A program made the translations under genes and the position numbers. From the NCBI GenBank assembly GCA_041663425.1, contig JBAYMS010000002.1, positions 1-64,000 of the forward strand: a DNA stretch of 64,000 nucleotides, in the 5' to 3' direction. The notes beneath the pieces are model-generated. The model searched no databases, was not told the DNA's origin, and was given only the letters and a program-made list of their open reading frames with translations. The DNA comes from FEN-1322 sp041663425 (lineage in GTDB: Bacteria; Omnitrophota; Gorgyraeia; 2-01-FULL-45-10). Every line of letters starts with the position of its first letter. Position 1 is the first letter of the stretch. This document shows positions 1 through 8,337 of this stretch, piece after piece.

Positions 1-1
1 T

Positions 2-547
2 AATAGGGCCAAAACCATAGAGGCGCAGATAAACGTTACGCCTATAGAGCCATTATCTTTTTCCTTAACCGGAATATTCGGGCCTGAAAGAACTGACTCA
101 GATAAGGATTTCCGGGATCTGATCGATCTCGTGGCTACATATAAGGTAAACGATAAACTGACGCTTAAGGCAAACTTTGATTACGGATGGGAGAAGAACG
201 GTGGTGATGCATTGGGTCTGAATGATAAGAACGCCAGTTGGTATGGTGTTGCTGGTTATGCCAGGTATTCCATATTTGACTGGTGGGCGATAGCAGGGAG
301 GGGTGAATATTTCAGAGATGCGGAAGGAGTGAGAACGTCAGGTAATCTCAATAGCGTTGGGCTGCCTACGCTTAATAATCTCAATCTTTATGAATTCACA
401 CTTACCAATGAGTTCACTATATATAAGAACATAATGGCCAGGCTGGAGTATAGATATGACAAAGCGGACCAGCAGGCGTTTTTGAAAGATAAAATTACTT
501 CAAATAACCAAAGTACGATATCGGCTGAAGTCGCAGCCAAGTTCTAG
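2..547 (+). CDS. Outer membrane beta-barrel porin, 3' part
   Basis: The reading frame is open from the window edge, so the start codon and signal peptide lie upstream; 181 codons plus stop are visible. The protein shows alternating polar and hydrophobic strands with many aromatic residues and ends in a phenylalanine (AEVAAKF), as expected for the last strand of an outer membrane barrel. The stretch GPERTDSD followed by DLVATYKVNDKLTL resembles the strand-turn pattern of the BBP2 (OmpL-like) porin family. It probably forms a small-solute channel. The ammonium transporter gene follows after 24 bases, so the porin may be co-transcribed with it and help nitrogen uptake; that link is inference. 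Family assignment is by eye. Confidence 0.65.
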   Translation, partial: NRAKTIEAQINVTPIEPLSFSLTGIFGPERTDSDKDFRDLIDLVATYKVNDKLTLKANFDYGWEKNGGDALGLNDKNASWYGVAGYARYSIFDWWAIAGRGEYFRDAEGVRTSGNLNSVGLPTLNNLNLYEFTLTNEFTIYKNIMARLEYRYDKADQQAFLKDKITSNNQSTISAEVAAKF

Positions 548-571
548 GCTAGCGCAGAAAGGAGTTTGTGT

Positions 572-1903
572 ATGGATACAAAAGTTGTTCTTGATACACT
601 GTGGGTTTTAGTTACCGGGATGCTTGTGTTTTTCATGAACATGGGCTTCGCGATGGTGGAGGCGGGTTTTGCCAGAGCGAAGAATTGCGTGAACATATTA
701 TCGAAGAATTTTATTGTTTTTGCCATAGCCTCGATAGGATTCCTTGCTCTTGGATACGGGCTTATGTTTGGCGACGGAAACCCGTTTATAGGCCTGAAGG
801 GTCTCTTCTTCTTAAGCGGGGCGGATAATTCGCCGGCAACAGGCGAGGCTTATAAAGGAGTATACACCGCGTTAGCCTGGACGGGGGTTCCAATGTTGGC
901 AAAATTCTTTTTCCAGCTTGTTTTTGCCGGAACGGCTGCTACGATAGTATCCGGCGCTGTGGCTGAAAGAATAAAGTATATTTCCTTTATAGTGTTTTCG
1001 TTCATCCTGGTTATGCTCATATATCCAATAGTAGGGCACTGGATATGGGGCGGTGGATTTTTAGCTGCACTGGGAATGTTTGATTTTGCCGGTTCTACTG
1101 TAGTTCACTCAGTTGGTGGATGGGCTGCTTTGGCAGGAGTTCTGGTTTTAGGTCCACGATTCGGGAAATATGCAGATAGCGGTAAGATAAATCCGATACC
1201 CGGACACAATATACCCATAGCAACCATCGGTACATTCGTGTTGTGGCTCGGCTGGTTCGGCTTTAACCCAGGTTCTACCATGGCTGCGGACCCTGTTGCC
1301 ATAGCTCATATATGTATTACTACTAATACAGCTGCCGCGGCGGCAATATTGAGCGCGACACTCGTGTCGTGGATATTATCAGGTAAGCCGGATCTTGGCA
1401 TGACACTTAATGGATGCCTGGCAGGACTTGTGGCTATAACAGCCTCATGCGCTTTTGTAAGCGTTGGGAGTTCCGTAATAATAGGCCTGATTGCCGGTAT
1501 CTTAGTAGTGCTTGCGGTTATGACCTTCGATAGGCTTAAGTTAGACGACCCTGTAGGCGCTCTATCGGTCCACTTGGTAAACGGCGTCTTCGGCACTATA
1601 TGCGTAGGGTTGTTCGCGCAGGATAAGCTTACAGGCACGGCCACCGGAAACGGATTATTCTTCGGCGGCGGAGCTAAGCTACTTATGGCGCAATTGGCAG
1701 GAGTCCTGGCATGCGGAGCGTTTGTTTTTATAGCGTCCTTTATCACTTGGAAACTTATAAAAGCTACGATCGGTCTTAGGGTTAGCCTGCAAGAAGAGAT
1801 AGAGGGCCTGGATATAGGTGAACATGGCAACTCCGCTTATCCGGAATTTTTAACCCGAAAGCCGGCATATTCATTTTCGGGATTAAACGAAGAAAAGTCT
1901 TAA
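572..1903 (+). CDS. amt: Ammonium transporter Amt
   Basis: An inner-membrane ammonium channel of 443 residues with about 11 hydrophobic segments, the family's normal size. The Amt signature starts near residue 171 (DFAGSTVVHSVGGWAA). The two pore histidines are visible: H179 in VVHSVGG and H334 in LSVHLVNG. I choose ATG 572, preceded by AAAGGAG at 558-564, over an in-frame TTG six bases upstream. A PII gene follows 21 bases after the stop, the classic amt-glnK pair in which PII plugs the channel when nitrogen is plentiful. No signal peptide is evident, and the N-terminus begins directly with a membrane helix. Function is secure. Confidence 0.97.
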   Translation: MDTKVVLDTLWVLVTGMLVFFMNMGFAMVEAGFARAKNCVNILSKNFIVFAIASIGFLALGYGLMFGDGNPFIGLKGLFFLSGADNSPATGEAYKGVYTALAWTGVPMLAKFFFQLVFAGTAATIVSGAVAERIKYISFIVFSFILVMLIYPIVGHWIWGGGFLAALGMFDFAGSTVVHSVGGWAALAGVLVLGPRFGKYADSGKINPIPGHNIPIATIGTFVLWLGWFGFNPGSTMAADPVAIAHICITTNTAAAAAILSATLVSWILSGKPDLGMTLNGCLAGLVAITASCAFVSVGSSVIIGLIAGILVVLAVMTFDRLKLDDPVGALSVHLVNGVFGTICVGLFAQDKLTGTATGNGLFFGGGAKLLMAQLAGVLACGAFVFIASFITWKLIKATIGLRVSLQEEIEGLDIGEHGNSAYPEFLTRKPAYSFSGLNEEKS

Positions 1904-1924
1904 ATAAATCGGAGGGTATGCAAA

Positions 1925-2263
1925 ATGAAAAAGATAGAAGCTGTTATACGACCCGAAAAACTCGACGCAGTCCGTCAAGCTCTGGAAAAGGTCGATTGCG
2001 GCGGGCTCATGATCAGCGAGATCGAAGGGCACGGCAAACAGAAGGGCGTGGTGCAGCAGTGGCGCGGAGAAAAATACAGGATGGAACTGCTCCCAAAAAT
2101 GAAAGTCGACATAGTAGTGAACGATAAAGATGTGGATTCAATAATAAAAACTATAATAAAAGCCGCGAAAACCGGAGAGGTAGGCGACGGGAAGATATTT
2201 ATTTCGGATATACAGGATGCCGTACGCATACGGACAGGAGAGAAGGGCGAAACGGCTGTTTAA
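1925..2263 (+). CDS. glnK: Nitrogen regulatory protein PII (GlnK type)
   Basis: A 112-residue PII signal protein, the usual length. The T-loop is intact, with Q39 and K40 followed by RGEKY, which places Tyr51, the residue uridylylated in proteobacteria. The C-terminal motif GDGKIFI is also typical. PII trimers bind ATP, ADP and 2-oxoglutarate and, when linked to amt, block ammonium uptake. GGAGGG at 1912 lies a good distance before ATG 1925. Having Tyr51 does not prove uridylylation, because no GlnD is in this window. Directly downstream is a strong RNA hairpin and then a predicted ion transporter. Confidence 0.97.
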   Translation: MKKIEAVIRPEKLDAVRQALEKVDCGGLMISEIEGHGKQKGVVQQWRGEKYRMELLPKMKVDIVVNDKDVDSIIKTIIKAAKTGEVGDGKIFISDIQDAVRIRTGEKGETAV

Positions 2264-2274
2264 AAAAAATAAGT

Positions 2275-2311
2275 GGAGGTGTCCGTCGGTGGAGATAGCA
2301 CCGGCGGACAC
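2275..2311 (+). promoter_or_regulatory. Ribosome-binding site with adjacent 13-bp hairpin
   Basis: A strong Shine-Dalgarno sequence GGAGGT (2275-2280) is followed at once by an inverted repeat, GTGTCCGTCGGTG (2279-2291) against CACCGGCGGACAC (2299-2311). As RNA this pairs over 13 bp with one G-U wobble and a 7-base loop. No run of T follows, so it is not a normal terminator. If it folds, it brings the Shine-Dalgarno to about 12 bases from ATG 2324. Confidence 0.6.
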
Positions 2312-2323
2312 AGCTTAATTTAT

Positions 2324-3715
2324 ATGCTCAATATAATATATTATGTGATTGGCATTATCATTACGGTATGGGCGTCGTCTTTTCTGGGCCTTACAGCAAA
2401 GCAGCTAATAGCGATAGGCGGTTTTTCTTCCATATTTTTCGGCGCGATTTTTTTCTGGCGTCAGCGTCTCGTATTTGCGTTTTTTGGCGTGGCTATGCTT
2501 TTAATGCTGGGCTTGCTTGACGTGCCACATGTGATTGAGTTCGCCGGCATTGATATCGTGCTTTTTCTGATAGCTATGATGATAGTGGTTGGGTTTTTAG
2601 AGGAAAAAGGATTTTTTGAGCATCTTGTAAATAAACTTATCAAGCTTGTGGGTATGAATGGGCATCTGCTCTTCATACTTTTAATGACATTGTCTTTTTT
2701 ATCTGCAGCTCTGGTGGATGAAGTAACATCTATATTATTTATGTCCGCCGCAGTTCTGAATCTTACATCACGTTATAAGTTAAACCCTGTGCCTTTTATT
2801 ATAATGATAGTGTTCGCGACGAACGTAGGTTCCAGTGCGACTGTGATAGGTAATCCTGTCGGGGTGATTATAGCACTTCGGAGCGGGCTTGGGTTTATGG
2901 AATTTTTGCGATGGGCGGCACCTGTTTCTCTCGTGGCTTTTGCCGTTACAGTAGGACTTTTCTACATATACTATTCCAAATATATCAGTCAGTTTAATAA
3001 AGCTTTCCGTTCTCATAAAGAAGAAGTTGCTGCTAGAAATATTGTGCCGGAAAATACGGCTATGCCAAAAGATGCTGTTTTGGCCGGACTTCTTTTTGGT
3101 TGCATAATACTGGGGCTCGTTTTTCATGCCGGCATTGAACATTTTTTCAACCTCGAAAAAAATACAATGCTGCTTGGCAGTGCACTCTTGGGCGCGACTG
3201 GCGCTCTTGCTCTCAGTAAAGAAGAGGCGCGTAATTTAGTGGAAAAACGTATTGACTGGTGGACGCTTGCCTTTTTCCTGTTCCTTTTCGCGTCTGTAGG
3301 TACATTGAGTTACCAGGGCATAACAGGAGTGGTAGCTGACAAGATAATGAAAATTTCCGGGAACAATTTACCTATGTTAGTAGGTATATTTGTATGGGCA
3401 TCAGGAGCGCTCACTTCGGTTATAGATAATGTTCTTGCTGTATCTACTTTTGTTCCTATCGTTAAGGATATCGCGTCTGCCGGCGTTCCGGTATTTCCTC
3501 TATGGTGGGCGATATTATTCGGCTCCACAATACTCGGTAATCTAACAATAATAGGCAGTACTGCCAATATGGTGGCTGTAGGCGTTATGGAGAGGCGTAA
3601 ATTGGGGCATATAAATTTTATGGAATGGTTAAAGGCCGGGGTAGTTGTGGCCATACCATCCCTTGTTGTTGCGCACCTTTTAATTCTTGCACAGGTAAAA
3701 TGGATGATCAAATAA
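2324..3715 (+). CDS. ArsB/NhaD-superfamily ion transporter
   Basis: A polytopic inner-membrane protein with about 11-12 hydrophobic segments. It carries the duplicated half-motifs of the IT superfamily (ArsB, NhaD, CitMHS): VDEVTSILF and GSSATVIGNPVG in the first half, SVIDNVLAVSTFVPI and GNLTIIGSTANM in the second. These fit a Na+/H+ antiporter or an anion/dicarboxylate transporter; the substrate cannot be told from sequence. The start is uncertain. An in-frame GTG at 2273 or 2279 would place the hairpin at 2279-2311 inside the gene. ATG 2324 gives a protein that starts right at the first membrane helix, and I prefer it. It is downstream of amt-glnK and probably in the same operon. Confidence 0.8.
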   Translation: MLNIIYYVIGIIITVWASSFLGLTAKQLIAIGGFSSIFFGAIFFWRQRLVFAFFGVAMLLMLGLLDVPHVIEFAGIDIVLFLIAMMIVVGFLEEKGFFEHLVNKLIKLVGMNGHLLFILLMTLSFLSAALVDEVTSILFMSAAVLNLTSRYKLNPVPFIIMIVFATNVGSSATVIGNPVGVIIALRSGLGFMEFLRWAAPVSLVAFAVTVGLFYIYYSKYISQFNKAFRSHKEEVAARNIVPENTAMPKDAVLAGLLFGCIILGLVFHAGIEHFFNLEKNTMLLGSALLGATGALALSKEEARNLVEKRIDWWTLAFFLFLFASVGTLSYQGITGVVADKIMKISGNNLPMLVGIFVWASGALTSVIDNVLAVSTFVPIVKDIASAGVPVFPLWWAILFGSTILGNLTIIGSTANMVAVGVMERRKLGHINFMEWLKAGVVVAIPSLVVAHLLILAQVKWMIK

Positions 3716-3718
3716 ATT

Positions 3719-4447
3719 ATGCCGGGGAATATATTAATCATAAAACATATGGAAATTGAGGGCGCAGGCACTATCGAGCGTTTTTTTCAGAATAGTAAGT
3801 GGCAGCTTGCGGTGCTCGATTTCACTGCTGGAGGTTTTCCGCCTGATGATTTGAGTGATATTAAAGCTATAATATCTATGGGAGGCCCTATGAATGTTTA
3901 CGAAGAAGCCGATTATCCTTTTTTGAGAGACGAAGACATATTTCTGAAAAAAGCTATTCAGGAAGAGGTCCCCATCCTCGGAATCTGCTTAGGTGCTCAA
4001 TTACTGGCAAAGGCCTGTGGTGCGAAAGTGAGAAAAGCTCCGAAGAAAGAGATGGGGTGGAGTAAAATAAATTTAACGTATGATGGAGAAAGGGATCAGT
4101 TTTTTGCCGGCTTGCCCACAGAGTTAGAAGTGTTTCAATGGCATGAAGATACTTTCGATATTCCGAAAGGCGCGGTGAGCCTGGCTAATTCTGAATACTG
4201 TTGTAATCAGGCGTTCAGGTTCGGTAAAAATGCTTATGGATTGCAATTTCATATAGAAGTTACACCGGATATAATTGGATCATGGATAAATGAATATGTT
4301 AAAGAAGAAAAAGAGCGCCATAGTATGAAGGACGTGTTGATAGAGGCATATAAAAAAAGAGAGGTATTTGAAAAACAAGCTAATATGGTATATTTAAATT
4401 TTGCAAAGATCATTACAGGCTATGCGTGTGCCTTTTCAGGAAAGTAA
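3719..4447 (+). CDS. Class I glutamine amidotransferase-like protein
   Basis: A 242-residue protein made of one GATase1 domain. The catalytic triad is visible: Cys90 in the nucleophile elbow GICLGAQLLA, and His178 and Glu180 in LQFHIEVTP. The early SMGGPMNV turn is also family-typical. Such stand-alone GATases (GMP synthase-like or YfeJ-like) remove ammonia from glutamine or hydrolyse gamma-glutamyl compounds. The nearby amt-glnK genes suggest a role in nitrogen metabolism, but the substrate is unknown. The gene begins 3 bases after the transporter stop and has no clear ribosome-binding site, which points to translational coupling. Confidence 0.85.
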   Translation: MPGNILIIKHMEIEGAGTIERFFQNSKWQLAVLDFTAGGFPPDDLSDIKAIISMGGPMNVYEEADYPFLRDEDIFLKKAIQEEVPILGICLGAQLLAKACGAKVRKAPKKEMGWSKINLTYDGERDQFFAGLPTELEVFQWHEDTFDIPKGAVSLANSEYCCNQAFRFGKNAYGLQFHIEVTPDIIGSWINEYVKEEKERHSMKDVLIEAYKKREVFEKQANMVYLNFAKIITGYACAFSGK

Positions 4448-4476
4448 TTGACAGGCATAATCGTGAATGGTATATG
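4448..4476 (+). promoter_or_regulatory. Sigma70-type promoter for the riboswitch operon
   Basis: TTGACA (4448-4453), a 17-base spacer ending in TGG, then TATATG (4471-4476). The -35 box begins one base after the stop codon of the amidotransferase gene. Transcription should start near 4483, just before the riboswitch core. Confidence 0.75.
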
Positions 4477-4483
4477 TAATATA

Positions 4484-4605
4484 TAACTTTGGCAGGGAAT
4501 TCGGTGAGAACCCGAAACTGTACCCGCAACTGTATGCAGGCATGTAATGTGACCTGTGAGTCAGAACGCGAAGTCCTCCGGGAATAGAGGTGCTAAAATA
4601 GTCTT
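4484..4605 (+). ncRNA. Cobalamin (B12) riboswitch
   Basis: The leader holds the conserved core of the cobalamin riboswitch in the right order: GGGAATTCGGTGAGAA followed by a CCG strand, ACCCGCAACTGT, GTGAGTCAGAACGC, and a downstream GTCCTCCGGGAATAGAGG hairpin. A strong terminator follows at 4624-4656, so the likely mode is transcription termination when B12 is bound. The controlled genes are thyX, nrdD and nrdG. Edges are approximate. Confidence 0.93.
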
Positions 4606-4623
4606 AACAAGAAAGATTATTTG

Positions 4624-4656
4624 ACCCAATCTCTATAGAAGAGGTTGGGTTTTTTT
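4624..4656 (+). terminator. Riboswitch-controlled intrinsic terminator
   Basis: ACCCAATCTC (4624-4633) pairs with GAGGTTGGGT (4641-4650) over 10 bp with one G-U pair and a 7-base loop, and seven T residues follow. It lies between the riboswitch core and thyX and is the natural expression platform. Confidence 0.9.
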
Positions 4657-4717
4657 ATTTTATGCGGCCTTAAACAGCGTATGCGTATATGGGAGTAAAT
4701 AAAAAGGAGGTTGATAA

Positions 4718-5470
4718 ATGTCACAAGTAAAGTTACATGTAAAGTTATTGGATTTTTCACAAAACGCTTTGTCTATAATCTATGCAGCCTGCCGGCAATG
4801 TTATTCATCGGCTTTTGCCGGGCAGATATTTACTGAAGGTTTTAAAGACTCAGCTAAACAGGAAGAATTTGTCAGGCAGGTTGTTTCCTCGGGGCATGAA
4901 AGCCCGCTTGAGCATGTAAAATTTACCTTTGCTATCGAAGGAGTATCGAGAGCTCTTACGCATCAGCTTGTAAGGCATAGGGTAGCTTCGTATTCTCAGC
5001 AGAGCCAGAGGTATGTAAAAGAGACCGCTTTCGATTATATTATTCCGCCTTCTATAGAATCCGACGAAGAGATGAGACAGGAGTATGTTGGCGCTATGCG
5101 GAAAATCCAGGATAGTTATAACAACCTGCTGAAAATGTTTGAGAAAAAAGGAAGGAAGGGTGAGGCCGCAAACCAGGATACTCGGTTTGTCTTGCCGCAA
5201 GCGGTAGAGACAAAGATAGTCGTGACTATGAACTGCAGGGAATTAAAACATTTCTTTGAGGAACGCTGCTGCACCCGTGCGCAATGGGAGATTAGATCTC
5301 TGGCGGAGGAGATGCTCACGATATGCAAGAAGGAGCTGCCCGCTGTGTTTGATAATTCGGGCGCAAAATGCGTCGGATTGGGTTATTGTCCGGAAGGCGC
5401 AAAATTTACATGTAAAAAATATCCATTAAAAGAAGAAGCTCTTGGAGGTAAGTATGCCGATACTCGCTGA
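4718..5470 (+). CDS. thyX: FAD-dependent thymidylate synthase ThyX
   Basis: Makes dTMP from dUMP with methylenetetrahydrofolate and FAD, without needing a separate dihydrofolate reductase step. The ThyX motif RHRxxSxxxxSxR is present near residues 86-98 (RHRVASYSQQSQR). The C-terminal block CRELKHFFEERCCTRAQWEIR matches the dUMP-binding helix of the family. Length is 250 residues, normal for ThyX. AAAGGAGG lies before ATG 4718. The gene overlaps nrdD by 17 bases, so deoxynucleotide supply is controlled as one unit behind the B12 riboswitch. Confidence 0.96.
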   Translation: MSQVKLHVKLLDFSQNALSIIYAACRQCYSSAFAGQIFTEGFKDSAKQEEFVRQVVSSGHESPLEHVKFTFAIEGVSRALTHQLVRHRVASYSQQSQRYVKETAFDYIIPPSIESDEEMRQEYVGAMRKIQDSYNNLLKMFEKKGRKGEAANQDTRFVLPQAVETKIVVTMNCRELKHFFEERCCTRAQWEIRSLAEEMLTICKKELPAVFDNSGAKCVGLGYCPEGAKFTCKKYPLKEEALGGKYADTR

Positions 5471-7562
5471 AAATATGTTTAAGAAAATAGTAAAAAGGGA
5501 CGGCTCTGAAGAAGAATTTGATTCCGGGAAGATTGTAAATGCTATAAATAAAGCAGGAATTGCAGCGGGTGAGTTTGGCATTGAGACTGCTGAAAAGCTG
5601 GCGGACAAGGTTTTAAATACAGCTTTTCAGTTTGCCGTTAACGATAATCCGTCGGTCGAGGTAATACAGGATATTGTGGAAGAAGTGCTTATAGCTTCAC
5701 CATATAAAAAAGCCGCTAAGGCGTTTATTTTATACAGGGATGAACATGCCCGGATACGGGAAATTACATCGAAGTTTAATGTTAATCTTGTAGATCAATA
5801 TATCAATAATATGGATTGGCAGGTAAAAGAGAACAGTAATATGGGATTTTCCCTACAGGGGCTTAATAATTATCTTTCTTCGGAAGTGAGTAAGATATAC
5901 TGGCTTAACAAAATTTATACCAGCAATATTAAGGAAGCCCATTTAAGCGGAGATTTTCATATTCACGATCTCGGTATTTTAAGTGCATATTGCGTAGGTT
6001 GGGATCTCCAGGATTTGCTTGTTACCGGATTTAAAGGTGTGAGGGGTAAGTCGGAAGCGAAACCGGCAAAACATCTGCGGACTGCGTTAGGGCAGATAGT
6101 GAATTTTTTCTATACGCTTCAGGGGGAGGCAGCAGGCGCTCAGGCCTTTTCGAATTTTGATACATTATTGGCTCCGTTCATATATTACGATAATTTAGAT
6201 TACAAAGCCGTAAAGCAGGCGCTTCAGGAATTTCTCTTTAACGTGAATGTTCCTACGCGCGTAGGGTTTCAGACGCCTTTTACGAATATTACATTAGACC
6301 TGACAGTTCCTTCGTATTTTAAAGATCAGGGTGTGATAATAGGCGGTGAAGCGCAGTCCCGGACATATAAAGAGTTTGCGAAAGAAATGGATATGTTTAA
6401 CAGGGCGTTTCTTGAAGTGATGTTGGCCGGTGACGCGAAAGGCCGGGTATTTACTTTTCCAATCCCTACCTACAACATATCGAAAGATTTTGATTGGGAC
6501 AATCCTAACCTGTCTCTCTTGTGGGAAGTGACCGCTAAGTACGGCATACCTTATTTTGCGAACTTTGTTAACTCTGATATGAATCCCGAAGACGCCCGCA
6601 GTATGTGCTGTCGTTTGCGTATAGATAACCGTGAGTTGCGCAAGCGCGGAGGGGGATTGTTCGGTTCTTCACCGTTAACAGGTTCGATAGGTGTGGTGAC
6701 AATAAATATGCCCCGCCTCGGTTATCTGTCCAAAAGCGAAGATGAATTTTTCGCCCGGCTGGATCGGCTTATGCGCATGGCGAAAGCAAGCCTAAGGATT
6801 AAAAGGAAAGTGCTGGAGCAATTGACGGCGAACGACCTTTATCCGTACGTTAAATTCTACCTTAGAAATGTCCACCAGCGTTTTGGCGAATATTGGAAAA
6901 ATCATTTTTCAACAATAGGCCTTACGGGTATGAATGAGGCCTGCCTCAATTTTTTAGGTGAAGATATAGGCTCGCGCCGTGGTAAAGAGTTTGCCTTAAA
7001 AGTTATGGATTTTATGAGGGATAAACTTGTTGAATTTCAAAAAGAAACGGGGGACAATTACAATCTTGAAGCTACACCTGCCGAAGGCACGTCGTATAGG
7101 CTTGCCAAACTCGATAAAGAAAGATATCCGGGCATCATAGACGCTAATAATCTTAAAACGGATATTAAGAAAACGTCATTTTACACGAACTCAACCCAGC
7201 TTCCGGTAAACTATACAGACGATCTTTTTAAATTACTAGATCTGCAGGATGAGCTTCAGACAAAATATACCGGCGGAACAGTCCAGCATCTTTTTATCGG
7301 CGAAAGGATAAGCGATACGGATGCGCTTAAAAGCCTGATTAAGAAAATATGTACAAAATTTCATCTGCCGTATTTTTCGATTACACCGACCTTCAGCGTT
7401 TGCCCATCCTGCGGCTATATGGCCGGCGAAGTGCAGATATGCCCTACCTGCAAAAGTGTGTGCGAAGTGTATTCGAGGGTCGTGGGGTATCTACGCCCGG
7501 TAGTCCAATGGAACGACGGTAAACAGGCAGAATTCAGTATGAGGAAGACGTTGAAAATATGA
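5454..7562 (+). CDS. nrdD: Anaerobic (class III) ribonucleotide reductase
   Basis: Reduces ribonucleoside triphosphates to deoxy forms with a glycyl radical; oxygen-sensitive and B12-independent. From the N-terminus: an ATP-cone allosteric domain (about residues 8-95), the barrel with the two active-site cysteine regions (AYCVGWDLQDLL and RSMCCRLRID), a four-cysteine zinc site near the end (CPSCG and CPTC), and the radical loop RVVGYL with Gly678. Length is 702 residues, typical. ATG 5454 is preceded by GGAGGT at 5444-5449; an in-frame TTG at 5442 is less likely. The stop overlaps the nrdG start by four bases. Confidence 0.97.
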   Translation: MPILAENMFKKIVKRDGSEEEFDSGKIVNAINKAGIAAGEFGIETAEKLADKVLNTAFQFAVNDNPSVEVIQDIVEEVLIASPYKKAAKAFILYRDEHARIREITSKFNVNLVDQYINNMDWQVKENSNMGFSLQGLNNYLSSEVSKIYWLNKIYTSNIKEAHLSGDFHIHDLGILSAYCVGWDLQDLLVTGFKGVRGKSEAKPAKHLRTALGQIVNFFYTLQGEAAGAQAFSNFDTLLAPFIYYDNLDYKAVKQALQEFLFNVNVPTRVGFQTPFTNITLDLTVPSYFKDQGVIIGGEAQSRTYKEFAKEMDMFNRAFLEVMLAGDAKGRVFTFPIPTYNISKDFDWDNPNLSLLWEVTAKYGIPYFANFVNSDMNPEDARSMCCRLRIDNRELRKRGGGLFGSSPLTGSIGVVTINMPRLGYLSKSEDEFFARLDRLMRMAKASLRIKRKVLEQLTANDLYPYVKFYLRNVHQRFGEYWKNHFSTIGLTGMNEACLNFLGEDIGSRRGKEFALKVMDFMRDKLVEFQKETGDNYNLEATPAEGTSYRLAKLDKERYPGIIDANNLKTDIKKTSFYTNSTQLPVNYTDDLFKLLDLQDELQTKYTGGTVQHLFIGERISDTDALKSLIKKICTKFHLPYFSITPTFSVCPSCGYMAGEVQICPTCKSVCEVYSRVVGYLRPVVQWNDGKQAEFSMRKTLKI

Positions 7563-8161
7563 AAATAGGAGGTTTGCAGAAACTTTCGCTTATAGACTAT
7601 CCGGGAAAGACGTGCGCGGTGATATTCACTCAAGGATGTAATTTCCGGTGTAGTTATTGCCATAATCCAGAACTTGTCTATCCGGAACTTTTTGCCGAGC
7701 CGATTTCCTTTGAACATACGTATGAATTCCTTAAAGCGAAATCTGGGTTATTGGATGGAGTCGTTTTTTCCGGAGGAGAGCCGACTCTGCACGGAGATCT
7801 TATTGAAAGAATCAGAGATATCCGTTCTTTAGGATATGCCGTTAAACTTGATACAAATGGAAGCAACCCTGACGTTTTGTCTGAGGTATTGCCTTGTCTT
7901 GATTATGTTGCTATGGATATTAAGGCTCCTATGGGGAATAAATATACGAGTATTTGCGGTATGTCTGTCGATGATTATGATATACGTGTGAGCATGCTTT
8001 TAATAAAGGCATCAGGAATTCAGCATGAGTTCAGGACGACGTTTGACAGAAAATTATTGGAAAATACAGATATTGCAAAGATTAAGAGTTTGGCAGGCGG
8101 CTCAAAATTTAATTTGCAAGAATGTTTAAGTCTAAAAAAATATCCGGGCCATACGACCTGA
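7559..8161 (+). CDS. nrdG: NrdD-activating radical SAM enzyme
   Basis: Installs the glycyl radical on NrdD by cleaving S-adenosylmethionine. The radical SAM cysteine triad CxxxCxxC is at C27, C31 and C34 (GCNFRCSYC), and the SAM-binding GGEP motif is in FSGGEPTLHGD. At 200 residues it fits the shorter NrdG2-type activases and has no extra Fe-S cluster domain. The ATGA overlap with nrdD implies coupled translation. A terminator at 8278-8307 closes the operon. Confidence 0.93.
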   Translation: MKIGGLQKLSLIDYPGKTCAVIFTQGCNFRCSYCHNPELVYPELFAEPISFEHTYEFLKAKSGLLDGVVFSGGEPTLHGDLIERIRDIRSLGYAVKLDTNGSNPDVLSEVLPCLDYVAMDIKAPMGNKYTSICGMSVDDYDIRVSMLLIKASGIQHEFRTTFDRKLLENTDIAKIKSLAGGSKFNLQECLSLKKYPGHTT

Positions 8162-8277
8162 AATTTTATGCCAATAGTTCCCTGTAAGTATTTCAAAAAG
8201 TCAGTTAATTCTATATTGTCTTTATTTTATTTATGCTAGACTAAATTATATCTCAAAGTTTCAGTATAAAATTTTTA

Positions 8278-8307
8278 TGCTTGGCACTAAAAAGCCGAGC
8301 ATTTTTT
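8278..8307 (+). terminator. Intrinsic terminator after nrdG
   Basis: TGCTTGGC (8278-8285) pairs with GCCGAGCA (8294-8301) with one G-U pair and an 8-base loop, followed by six T. It separates the riboswitch operon from the next gene. Confidence 0.85.
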
Positions 8308-8337
8308 ATTAATAAGCAAATTTAAAAAGGATGAAAT

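Noticed and set aside
1306..1830. 174-codon frame on the minus strand inside amt
   Set aside because: Shadow of the amt gene; low-complexity composition and no initiation site.
2279..2311. The 13-bp hairpin as terminator of amt-glnK
   Set aside because: The stem is strong but the following bases (AGCTTAATTT) are not a T run, so a ribosome-site role fits better.
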